Of a stretch of 64,000 nt of DNA, positions 1 to 11,200 are shown piece after piece. The stretch comes from Hoplostethus atlanticus (taxonomy: Eukaryota > Chordata > Actinopteri > Trachichthyiformes > Trachichthyidae), in NCBI GenBank assembly GCA_034670405.1, contig JAXDDX010000002.1, positions 5,981,501 to 6,045,500 of the forward strand, read 5' to 3'. A program made the position numbers and the translations under genes. Under the pieces are notes generated by a model. That model was not told where the DNA came from and ran no database searches. It was given only the letters and a program-made list of their open reading frames with translations. Numbering within the stretch: the first letter of the stretch is position 1; each line of letters starts with the position of its first letter.

Positions 1-934
1 CTCAAAGATAAGCTTGACATGCAGGAAAACACGTATCTGCACACATTGGCTTACATAATTCCATTGTAAATAGATAGATAAACATGGGAGTTCACACGTA
101 CTATACACACAGTGACTAAGGCAGACCCAGCCTTAACCACGAGAGCAAAGGCACGTCCACTCCATGGTAGCCTTTGACAAAGTGCTAATGTGTGTGTGTG
201 TGTGTGCTGTGATGTGATGTAATAGCTTTGTAGTACATACAGTATTATGTCTGACTGAGGGAGTGGATTGTTCTGCGAGGCCACCTTAGTTGAAGTAAAG
301 ATAGACTTTTCACAAGTCATTTAATTTAGTATTAATAACTGAGTTGCATTTTCTTAAAACAAGTGAGAACATCTGCCAGTGGAGATGACCACATGTTTCC
401 AATGCAAGTGAACCTAGTGATGTGTCTTATTTCAAGAAACAAAACAGGTGAAATGATCTCATCCTGCAGGCAGATTTGATTACTTCCTTTAAGAAAAGTA
501 TGAAGTTAAGGCTAAATACTAGATTAAATGGCTAGTTCAGACATGTGTTTTTACAGTGTAGCTCTTTGTCTGCTCAGTAAATTGGCCCTGTCTGCTGCTG
601 GAGCAGAGATATATATTCCCCCTCGGGAAATCTGACAAGTATTTAAGTGGTGTGTAATGCAGTTGGCAAGCTCTCCAGCCCAGGAGCTCTCTCAGGACCT
701 CACATCTTCTGGTTTGACCAATGATCAGTTTGGTAGCAGAGAGTAATGCCTTACACGCCAATCATTTTGTAAAGCTTCTCTGATTTACCACTTGTTTTGA
801 ATACACACGACTACAGAGATGTCAAGTCAGGTTTATTTGTATAGGCTTGAATCACTGTTACAGTCTCAAACAGCCTCACCCCCATACCTTAGACTCTCAA
901 CGAGAACAAGGAAAAACCTGGGATGTGCCTCACA

Positions 935-2095
935 GATTAGATTAGATTAGATTAGATTAGATGGCTCTTTATTGTCCCCGAGGGGAAATTGCAGTTATGC
1001 AGCAGTACAAAACAAGAGAGAGGCACACATCACGATACAATAAAGAAATTGAAGGGCAACAGGCTATATATAAAAGATCCTAAAAATATACAAAAAAGAG
1101 AAATATACAAAAGGGGGGTGGGGGGGGGGTCGAGAAGAAAGCAGTAGGCTCAGGGGTTAATGTTGTAGCGTTGTACAGTCGGATGGCTGTTGGCACAAAA
1201 GAGTGCTGGAAGCGCACTTAGGTTGGATGAGACGGTGGCTGAAGGAGCTTCTCAGCCCGTTCATCTCATCATAGAGGGGGAGGATGGGTTCTCCAAGATG
1301 GATCTGATTTTAGACCTCATCCTCTCCTCAGCCACCTCCTCCAGTTCTTAATCCTGTTGGCATCCTTTGCCTTGATGCCACCTCCCCAACATACCACAGC
1401 AAAGAAGAGTACACTGGCCACCACAGTCTGGTAGAACATGCGGAGCAGCCTGTTGCACACATTGAATGATCTGAGCCTCCTCAGGAAGTACAGTCTGCTC
1501 TGACCCTTTCCTGTAGAGGGCGTCAGTGTTGTCTGACCAGTCCAGTTTATTGTTGAGGTGCAGGTGGTTGTTGTCGCACCATCCGACGAACCTCTCCACC
1601 AGACTCCTGTACTCATCCTCATTGTCCTCTTCGATGCAACCCACAATGGATGAATCATCAGAGAACTTCTGGAGATGAGTAGACCCAGAGTTGAATCTGA
1701 GTCTGAGGTGTAGAGGGTGAACAAGAATGGCGACAGTACCGTTCCCTGGGGTACACCCGTGTTGCTCACCAGCGACAGGCTACTCTGTAGACAAACAAAC
1801 TGCGACCTGCTGGTGAGGTAGTCCGTAATCCAATGTGCCATGGCGTGGTCTACCTGCATGGCTGCAAGCTTCTCTGCAAGCAGGAGTAGCTGGATGGTGT
1901 TAAATGCACTGGAGAAGTAAAAAAAACATGATTCTCACAGTGCTCCCAGGCCTCTCCAGGTGAGAGTACGCCTTAGGCAGCATGTAGGTGATGGCATCGT
2001 CGACTCCCAGGTGTGCCGGGTATGCGAACTGCACGGGGGGGATCCCCTTCCAGGACGGTCAGGCATTCAGTGGGTGCTGAGAGTGTGCAAAACAT
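935..2095 (-). mobile_element. CR1/Rex1-like LINE, 3' part of reverse transcriptase plus 3' tail
   Basis: Read on the minus strand, this gives reverse-transcriptase landmarks of a CR1-group non-LTR element. GVPQGTVLSPFLFTLYTSD lies near 1755-1700, and the catalytic box appears as FSDDSSIVGCIEED near 1670-1628. The C-terminal block YFLRRLRSFNVCNRLLRMFY...CWGGG lies near 1490-1380. These motifs fall in more than one frame, so the copy is frameshifted and dead, and it is 5' truncated. The 3' end reads atttcccctcggggacaataaag and ends in an (ATCTA)-type 5-bp tandem tail (936-960 on +). That end is typical of Rex1/Babar-like elements in fish. Confidence 0.85.
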
Positions 2096-2680
2096 TACAT
2101 TTTGATTGAAAAAAATGGAACCTAAATATTAGAAATGGTTTCTGTGTCCCTCTAATGTTATTTAGGCCTAATCTAGTAACCCATAGCTGCTAGGGTCCAA
2201 TGCCCTGTGTTGTTTTGAGAAGTGTGGGGAATGTGTTCATGCACTGTAAGCATTGTGCTAGTGCTGACTGATCTGTGACATGGAGGTCTATCAAACATTA
2301 CCTAGACACACACACACACACACACACACATACACAAACATTCACAAGCACACACATACTCACACTCACCGGCCTGTCATAGCCATACCACAGAGACATC
2401 AGGACTAGAGAACAGCCCTAAGTGCTGCTGTCTGCTTGCTCCAACACATCAGCTGAGGAAATTATTTGTGCATTTGTGCGTGTGTGCGTGTGTGCATGTG
2501 TGCATGTGTGTGCGTGCTCGTGCGCGTACACATGCATGTGTGTGTGTGTGTGTGTGCGCGCCATCCTGATCTATTCTTAGCCTTCTCTTTGTGGACTATG
2601 TAGCTTTAGGGGGTTAGGGAGATTTATATAAGAGAGAGAGAGAGACGGGGGCTACACAGATCACCAGCCCCAGGGGCTCA

Positions 2681-2691
2681 CACGCACACGC

Positions 2692-2760
<69 letters not shown>
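2681..2760. repeat. (CA)n microsatellite
   Basis: An 80-bp CA array, with CG interruptions at its left end, in the 5' intron of the RhoBTB gene. Confidence 0.97.
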
Positions 2761-2761
<1 letters not shown>

Positions 2762-3175
2762 GCAACCTTGTGATCCCACCTTACAGCTTGCTCAGTGGCA
2801 CTGTCCAAGCTCCCACAATGCCTTGCAGCAGTGGAACACGCTTCCTCCATGCACATCCATGTTTTAACATAAGCTGACAAGATGTTCAGTGACTCAGTAC
2901 TGACCCTTTCCTTTTTCCCTCTGTCCTCTCTGTCCCCTTCACTCCCTCAAAGAGTGCCTGTCATCTCTCTGCTGTCATCTCTCCCTCCTCTTATTTCGGT
3001 TGTATATTTTCCCCTCTGTTTTATGACACAGCCTCCTCCCCCTTTGTTGCTAATCTTTTCTCATCTTATACTGTACATTGATCTGTGTTGAGTTGTAAAA
3101 GTGCTTGAAATGAATAATATTCTTTGCATCCTCTGTCTCTCTCTCTTTCTAACCATAACCCTCCCTTCTTTTTAG

Positions 3176-3361
3176 GTCGGACGTAGTGGTGCTGTGTTTC
3201 TCTCTGGCTAACCCTAACTCCCTGCGCCACGTTCGCACCATGTGGTTCCCGGAGATTAAGCACTTCTGTCCCCGGACGCCCATCATCCTGGTCGGCTGCC
3301 AGCTGGATCTGCGCTATGCTGACCTGGAAGCTGTTAACCGTGCGCGACGACCCCTCGCCAA
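3176..3361 (+). CDS. rhobtb4: RhoBTB exon a: mid GTPase domain
   Basis: The acceptor is tttttag and the donor is gtgaga. The first base completes a codon begun upstream. The exon encodes [16 protein letters not shown] through [16 protein letters not shown], the strand containing the RhoBTB replacement for the NKxD guanine motif. The last two bases join the next exon to give A-K-P-I-K-P, as in the family. Confidence 0.95.
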
Positions 3362-5190
3362 GTGAGACCTGCCCCTATATGTCTGACAGTAATAGCCAAA
3401 TGCAGATTAAACACGCACCAAGGTAGTATTCAGATAGGATAGGATTGCATGTAGTGTTGGTCCAATCAATCAGCCACATATGAATAATCCCTCTAAATGT
3501 GACATCGGCGGATGACCTACCATGATTGGCCTGTTGTGATCATGCAGTCTGATGTTGTAAAAGCAAAACCTGGAAGCCATTTGTGTCTTCTTCTACCAAG
3601 CAGTGTGCTGCTATGTAATTATATTGTCTACTTGTGAAAAATGTCATATGCATTACCGTACATCAGCGCCTCACTTGTTGCCTCATATCAATGAAAAGTA
3701 GGTCAACTTTGTTATAATGAGTATTCAGCAACATCATTGTCTTGCTTTTGTGTTGATTTCTAGTATCTTACTTCCCCAGACACTCAACTTGCTCATACTT
3801 ACTAGCTGATGGTTTTCCATTTTTTCCCTGACCCCCAGACCCATCAAACCTACAGATATCCTTCCCCCAGAGAGAGGCCATGAGGTGGCTAAGGAGCTTG
3901 GCATTCCCTACTATGAGACCAGCATCGTTGCCCAGTTTGGAGTCAAAGATGTTTTTGACAATGCCATCCGAGCCGCCCTTATCTCCCGTCGCCACCTGCA
4001 GTTCTGGAAGTCCCACCTGAAGAAGGTCCAGAGACCCCTTCTCCAGGCGCCCTTCCTGCCTCCCCGCCCACCACGCCCCATAGTGGGCATCCCAGACCCC
4101 CCTCCCACAGATGGCGAGGCCCCCGACTCCCTCTTCTGCCAGCCGCTTTGTGCAGATGTTCTCTTCCTCCTGCATGGCGGTGCCACTCATGTCTTTGCAC
4201 ACAAAGTCTACCTGGCCACTTCCTGCTCCAAGTTCTATGACCTCTTCACCCTTGATCTAGGTGGTTCATCTGTGGGGCCACATGGGGACGAGCAGGAGAG
4301 CGAGGAGCACTCAGAAAGTGGGGACGAAGATGAGCAGAGCAGGAGAGGAGCCAAGGAGCAAGCTGGGCGCACTAAGAGCCTAGATATTGAGAAAGATGGA
4401 GCAGATGGAGGAGTACGTCCCATGCTGCTCCAGCAGGGCTCCCTGAGGACTTCCCAGAGTGATAATGCCCTCCCCTCTAGAGCCCAATGCTCCCTGGGAG
4501 CCTTGGGGACTGGTCGTGCACTCTCAGGATGGGGAAGGGGCTTCCTGAGTGTGTGTCTGGAGCACGTTGATGATCCCATGACTGGACGGCCACGACTCAT
4601 GACTGTGGTGGCCATGGATGCGCTTATACAAGAGGAACCATTCCAGGTGATGGACTTAACAGCCCCACAATTACTAAACAAAACATTCACACGTTATAGG
4701 AGCTGATTAGAATCATTGTGTTGAATCAAATGGCAAAAATGAGCCGTCTACTGTCATAGCATCATTTGAACATGAGCTTTGTGGTATTGTCTTAGTTGCA
4801 CTGACATGGATAAGATGTATTCTGGCGTTTAGTTGATCTACTGATTTGTTCTGGTCCCAGGCGGTGCTTCAGTACTTGTACACAGGCCACCTGGACGAGG
4901 GGCGAGAGGACCTGATGCAGGTGGCCACCATCGCCGAGCTGCTTGAGGTGTTTGACCTGCGGATGATGGTGGCCAATGTCCTGAACAGAGAGAGCTTCAT
5001 GAACCAGGAGATCACCAAGGCCTTCCACGTCCGCAGGGCCAACCGCATCAAGGAGTGTCTCAATAAGGGGACCTTTGCTGGTAAACCACTGTGCCAATCC
5101 TTCAGTCCTTCAGTACTCCCAAAAGCATCAGTGCCATTGTAGATGTTTTTCATGTATGCATCATTTAGTGTGTGCGTGTGTGCGTGTGTG

Positions 5191-5234
<44 letters not shown>

Positions 5235-8200
5235 GTGGTGAGTGAAAGTAAGAGTGAAATTGAGGATTTTGTTCATTCCCAGCATTATCAATTCAGTCTC
5301 TTGAAATGTACACTCTGCGTACATTTGATCATGAATTAACCCTTGTGTATTTGTTACAAAATATGCAATTGTTTGTGTAGTAATTGACATGTATTCTGCA
5401 GTCCTTCAGCAACAGATGGTCATCAAATGACTTGATGACCATCTGTTGCTGTTTGGCGTCCGCTTTTTCAGTCTGTGTGTTTTTGTGTCCATACATGTGT
5501 GTCTCCTGTGTCTGTGTGTTTATGTCGTGTATATTGTCTGTCCCTCTAAGCTGCTGTGTATGCATGTTGTCACAGCATTTGCAGCCAAATGCCAGACATC
5601 CGCCATCTCTTAAAAAAGCCTGTCTCACATTCAGCTGTTTCTATACTGCCTCTGATGTCTTCGTATCAATAACCGTGGGAATCTGTCTCTAACAAAATGA
5701 ATGCTTATAAGAGATGATGTAAATACATTTAGGTACAGGGTGCAGTTATCTGAACTACTCTGCTTTCTCTTAGTTATGCTTTCAATTGCAGTCCATTACA
5801 AGAATTGCATTATGGTCACTTTCCCTACCACAGTATAAGTCTAGATTTCACACAGGAATTACTCCATGACCTGCTACCCTGCGTCTGCTTTGTAGTGTCC
5901 ACAACTCTCCCTCCCTTACTCTGTCTCAAAAGCGGTTCTGTCTTTCTGTCAATTTATCTCTTCTGTCTGTCTACCTGTGTCTATGTCTCTGTTTGTTTCT
6001 GTCTGGCCTTCTGTCTGCCTGTGTGTATGTCTGGACGTCTGTCTTGTCTGTCTTCCCCCCTCTGTAGCTTGGGCTTCTGTGGCACACCACGAGATGAATG
6101 CTCTTTTCCCACCCCGGTTTTAGATGTGGTGTTCCGCCTGGACGACGGCTACCTCCCGGCCCACAAGCCCCTGCTCATCTCCAGCTGTGACTGGATGGCC
6201 GCCATGTTCCGCGGCTCTTTCATGGAGAGCTACATTGAGAAGGTGAGTTCAAGACACAGGAAGGACAAAAAACACTGGGAACAGCTGTGCGATAATTACC
6301 TGTTCATGCTAAGGAGGGATTCAGTTTCCATGACCCTGAATCCTAACTTTAACCACTAACACCAGGTCAGCCTTTAGGGGAAACCTCATGCTCCACCTCT
6401 TCTCATGTACATTGAGCAGTAACAGAAGATACCAGAATCAACAAATGGTCTGAAAGTAAATGGGTGTGTTGTCTTGATGTTTCTTTGTACTGACAGTTGC
6501 ATATGTGTGTCAGTCCATGTCCTGTCACTGTGTGTGTCTGGTAGGTGGGGGTGGCTAAAGAGTGGTGGAAACTAGTTTGAGGCTTGTCATCTACGTGACC
6601 TAGAAACGTTTGTTTCACCTGCGGATGTGTTGAAAGATAAACAATTGACAAGCCTGCTAAGGCTTCACATAATGAGCACATATATAAAGTACATAAGTAT
6701 AAAGTACATAAAGTACATGTATGTACACACAGAATGAACATACATACTCACCCAGTTATCTTTCTCAGGCGTGACTCAAGCAACAGGAAACCTCATCTTG
6801 GTATTTCCTGTTGTGTGATTTCCTGTTTTAAGACGTCATGTAAACCAGAGTCACTTTACTGGGCCTCAATTCCTTCAGTAGTTACATTATTTCCGACGAA
6901 TGTAATCTTGAGTTTAGACAATAGCATAAAAAAATCAGCGTGTGATTCAATAGTTAGTAAGTATTATACTGCCAGTTTGTTAATAAAAAAATATACTAAA
7001 ATTGCCACATTAGGGCACAGCACAGTACAGAGCTCTAGTCTGTCAGTCACAGCAGCGTGAGGATGTGGCACTAATGTAGCTGAATTCTTTGCCTAAACTC
7101 AGAAGAGTCCCCCTATTCAGGTCAGCATTTCCCATGTGGCAGGTCTGGTTACCCCAGGCCTGTGCTCTCCTGAGGCTCAGGTTCTGGCCCTCCGGTACTT
7201 ATCCTGGGTCAGGGCCTGTGGACCGGACCTGACCTGTCCAGGGAGGAAGTTTCTGTCTCTGGCTGTTCTGTCCTGGGCTGTGTCGGAAAACTGGATCCCT
7301 CAGGGTACAGTTACTTTCAAGCTGAGTGGGTTTAGGTTACGTAGATGTAGGCTCTCAGAGGAAGGGAAGTAGTCCTAGGAAACAGGTCGCTATCCGGCTG
7401 GATGGATGGGCAGACAGATAGTAAAGACATTTCTTATTCAGTTTAGTTGTAAAGGTCAGAATTATACAAGGCAAATTGGAATTTAATTTTGGGTAAAGAA
7501 AGAAAAACAAAAGAAGATGAAAGAAAACCAGTTGTGTTTCTTGTATTTACACAGGGTTAGTTTGTATTTTATTCAAGCACGCACCATGTGAGTGGGTTGG
7601 GAAAAAGTCCATTGTGGCCGCAATGGACTTTTTTTCCCAACCCACTCACACGGTGCATGAAACCATGGCATCAGCAACAGTGAGGGAGCAATGTTTACTG
7701 CTGGTGGGCTTCCAGTGTCTATGGTTACTCTGAATGGTTCATGTTTTTGTCTTTTGTGGCATTGTTTATGGCATGAAGCTGGCAGCAGCAGATGGTCATC
7801 AAGCCACCCCCCCCCCCCCCCGAAAGGCACAGATGTGGCTCTGATTGTGCGCGGTGCAAGTGTCACTGACGCACACTTTGCAAGATGCGGAATTGCCATG
7901 GCATCAGCTGGCTCTGTATCTTTCTCTGAGGCATACATCTTCCTGGGTAAATGCCTGGCTAGGTTGAGAAACAGTCTGAATAGAACTGAGCAGAAACACT
8001 TGAAGCACTTAACACTGGCGTTTCAATAGAAGCACAGTTTTTAGAGCTGAACACGAGCTTTTGCGCAGCGTCGAGAGCAGACGGTCTTGTGCTATTCATG
8101 TTCTCTAAGAGGGAATCAATACAGGAGAAAATAACTCTGAGAGAGCTTGAGGTCGAGGCGTTAAAAAAGAAGTGGAAATTCAACATTAAAAGGAGGAAAT

Positions 8201-11200
8201 AATGCCGTGTAATGGAAAGTGGCTTCTAAAAAAATGGCCTACTAAAACAGGCCTACTGCTTCAAGTATGGACAGTGATATCGAGAGTCATGTCATGATGA
8301 CTTACTGTATCGACCGATCACTCAGATGAATTGAACTTCAAAAGTTTAAAAAGTCGACAAGGTTTCTCCAATTGTACATCTGCAGATGTTTTACAACCCA
8401 ATAAATACACAGTTGTGGTCCACCCAACGGGCTGAAGTCAAGTTCATTGTGTAACGTTGGCCATTGCCATCATTCAATGCTTTGTTGATGGGTTTGGCAT
8501 GAAGGAACTGGAGATTTAGGATATGAATTCAACAATTAGTTGGTAAGGATTCAGGCAAGTGTTTCCAACAATTGGGCCTTGTGGATCAAGAGCTTCCATT
8601 AGAAAAGAAATGGTTTATGGGCTGAAAGTGATTAGAGCATACAGTAAATGTTAATAATGATCAACATACATGATTACCTCTTAGGTTTGGGTGGAGCAAA
8701 ATCATTCCAGAAAAAAGACCCAACAACCCTTCAACTGTGTTTTTGTTTTTGTCATATGTGTTTGTTCCAGCACGTGGTCCGACACCACTGTTCTGCTCCC
8801 TCACACCTCCTGTATTCTCGCCACACTGTCATGCCTCCCTTTCAGTATTTTTAGGCTCACACTTTTGAGTGTTGATGCAGTTGTGTGATAACATGCCTAT
8901 TCTCGTTCTACAGGTGGGAACCAAAGTGTTCATGCAGAATAGTGTTAAGACTTATATGTCTTTCAAAGTCACTAAACCTCTCTGAATCAACCTATTGCAA
9001 AACAAAGCATGTTTGTGAAAAACAAAAAATGTGTCAGAGTTAAAATGTATCCAGTTTAAATGCGAAAATAGGTATTTATCTTTGGTGTAGTAGTCAAAGG
9101 ACACATGTTTTGAGGTTTGACCTCTGTGTAGGGAGTTATACAACTGACCATTGTGAGCCATGGAGTGTGTCATGGTACACCACTGGATTATGTTCTAGGT
9201 GTGTGTCTGTGGTTTTGTGTTCATCATGTGAGAGTGCGTCCCAGTGGACTATTACTTAGATGCGAGGGCCTATCACATTCCTCTCTCACACACAAGGAAA
9301 AGGAGACAGCAGAATCAACAGAAGGAGGAAAATGAGAAAAGGTCTGCTGTAGATAAGAATTCCCCATTCTATTCTTTCTCTCCTATTTCTCCTATTTCTC
9401 CTACTTTTCCAAGTTCTTCCATTCCTCCAGTCATCTTACCCTGACTAGAATTTGAACATTGGGCCAACGAGGCTCTTCTCTTAAACTCGGTTCCTTATTG
9501 TGGTGGCAGCTACGTGACTTGTAAAACTTTGACTGGGAAAACTTTCACTGCTTTTGCCTCGTCTACATTTATTTTAAGCATTGACTATTTTTGCATTTTG
9601 CCCTCCTGGTATCTCTGTTTTTTCCAACCACTCTGCTTATATGACTTATCACTGTACAAATAAACTAAAGGCACGCTAAATTTGTTAATGACCTCTGGTA
9701 GTCCAAGCTGAGGGACAATTGAAAAATGTACAGCGAGTGTCAAACTGCCCCTAGTTTGGCCCTGCTTGTGTCAGTAACCATAAATGTCCCGTCACTGTGA
9801 CTGTGTCCACTCATTAATGCTCCCTGGGCCCAGCTGGGGCCATGAGCTCGAGAGACCACCCATGTCTCTGTGTTGTGACTTTTCAGTCATAATGAGCGGT
9901 CGCGTCAAGTTGACATTCTCCTAATTGGTTATAGGAGTGGAGGTTGAAGAGCACCCCAGTGGGTACTCTGGAAGCACTCCTGGAGGGCTCAGATCACCGA
10001 TGGTATCATTTACCTCCCTTCCTGGGCTCATGACCTTGCTCTACATTGCTGTTGGCCTCACCTATCCTAATTAGGCCCATAAAAAGGTCTTGATCATTTG
10101 TATGCATTTATTTATTTAACTAACTAGTGTGAAATGTAGAACTTGAAGCTTTTTTTAAAAGCCTTTTTAGTCAAGGTGCCTCTAGTGAGCCATAGTCTCT
10201 CTGATAGTATGGCGACATCTAGAGGTTGTTGCAGGGTATTTCAGACTGATTTTGGCTATTTGTTGGTTCAATTGAGTAGAGCTAAAGGTACTTTGTGTCT
10301 TCATAGATCAATTTAATTAATAATGACAGCATAAGGACATTAAACTTAGAGAACATAGACGTGAAGAGTCCTGGAAGAGAGTTGCCAGAGTATGAAGCAG
10401 AGGACCCAACAGTGTTGGGGGGCACTATAGATGTAATACCTGCCTCCCTCAAGCCATCAGCTCACAGCCTTTCCATGCCAGGGATCAAACCAGGAACCTT
10501 TTTATTTAGTTAGGCCTACCTCAAGGCCAAACTGCTGCCCCATTGCCCCTGTGGTCCTTTTACTTTACTTTGATGTGTGAATATTTTTGCTTGTAGTCAG
10601 GTTAATACACATACAGCCTGTCTGACTATAATTTCTGAAATTTCTCTGAATCTAGCCATGGTGCACAACAGGGCTAGGGCGAGTGTCCCACTGTGCCCAG
10701 CTTAGCAGGGCTATTCTGAGTGGGCTTTGAGATCTTTAGCGTTAGCCGCATTGGTCATATCAGTAGACAGTGCTTTCATCTGAGCCCAGATCAAAGGGGA
10801 GTCGACCAGAACAGGATGCTATCTGCCCTTTGCCTCCAAACTCCTGCTGCTTGCTTCCTGTGACATCGCTGTCTTTATTTGACCTCACAGATTGCACGGA
10901 TTATACCTACTGTATATTGACAGATCATGTAAGAAATCTTAACACAGAAGAGCAAGTGCATGGACACACACACACACACACTCTTTACTGAAAACCATTT
11001 CTTCGAGGGGTCGGTGTATGGGAGGTTGATATGTTGATAAGCTGACATGGTGAGACTGAAATTGTAGAAAGAGAGGTTACATCCTGAGTTGTGTGTGTTT
11101 CCCCAACCCTGTCCTGTTCTGCTTCTTGTCTAATGTTTCTCAACGCCATTTGCAATGTTCAGTGGATGACTAAATATCCATGCATATTCACATTTTTCCC

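Larger units (their letters stand above)
1..3175 (+). other. RhoBTB intron (partial), 5' of the first visible exon
   Basis: No exon encoding the P-loop or switch regions of RhoBTB can be found here, so the stretch is read as intron, or as intron plus upstream sequence. It contains a minus-strand LINE fragment (935-2095), a (CA)13 at 2306-2330, a GT-rich patch near 2465-2560 and a long CA array at 2681-2760. The rest looks unique. Confidence 0.7.

Noticed and set aside
936-960. ATTAG tandem units resembling telomeric or CRISPR-like repeats
   Set aside because: They are the short tandem 3' tail of the LINE, five units without spacers.
2614-2880. Open frames made of CA/GT arrays (also near 5160, 24090, 45400-45900, 53100, 58350, 62000)
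   Set aside because: Their translation is His-Thr or Cys-Val runs caused by dinucleotide repeats, with no conserved flanks.
3768-4690. Long minus-strand open frames opposite RhoBTB exon b
   Set aside because: Antisense shadows of a GC-rich real exon; no domain is recognisable.
7120-7380. GC-richer open block in the RhoBTB intron considered as a cassette exon
   Set aside because: The RhoBTB protein is complete without it. It has no family match, and the exons on either side join in perfect phase.
7691-8029. Open frame of 112 codons after the 7.6-kb hairpin
   Set aside because: No recognisable protein; it runs through a poly-C tract, which suggests chance.
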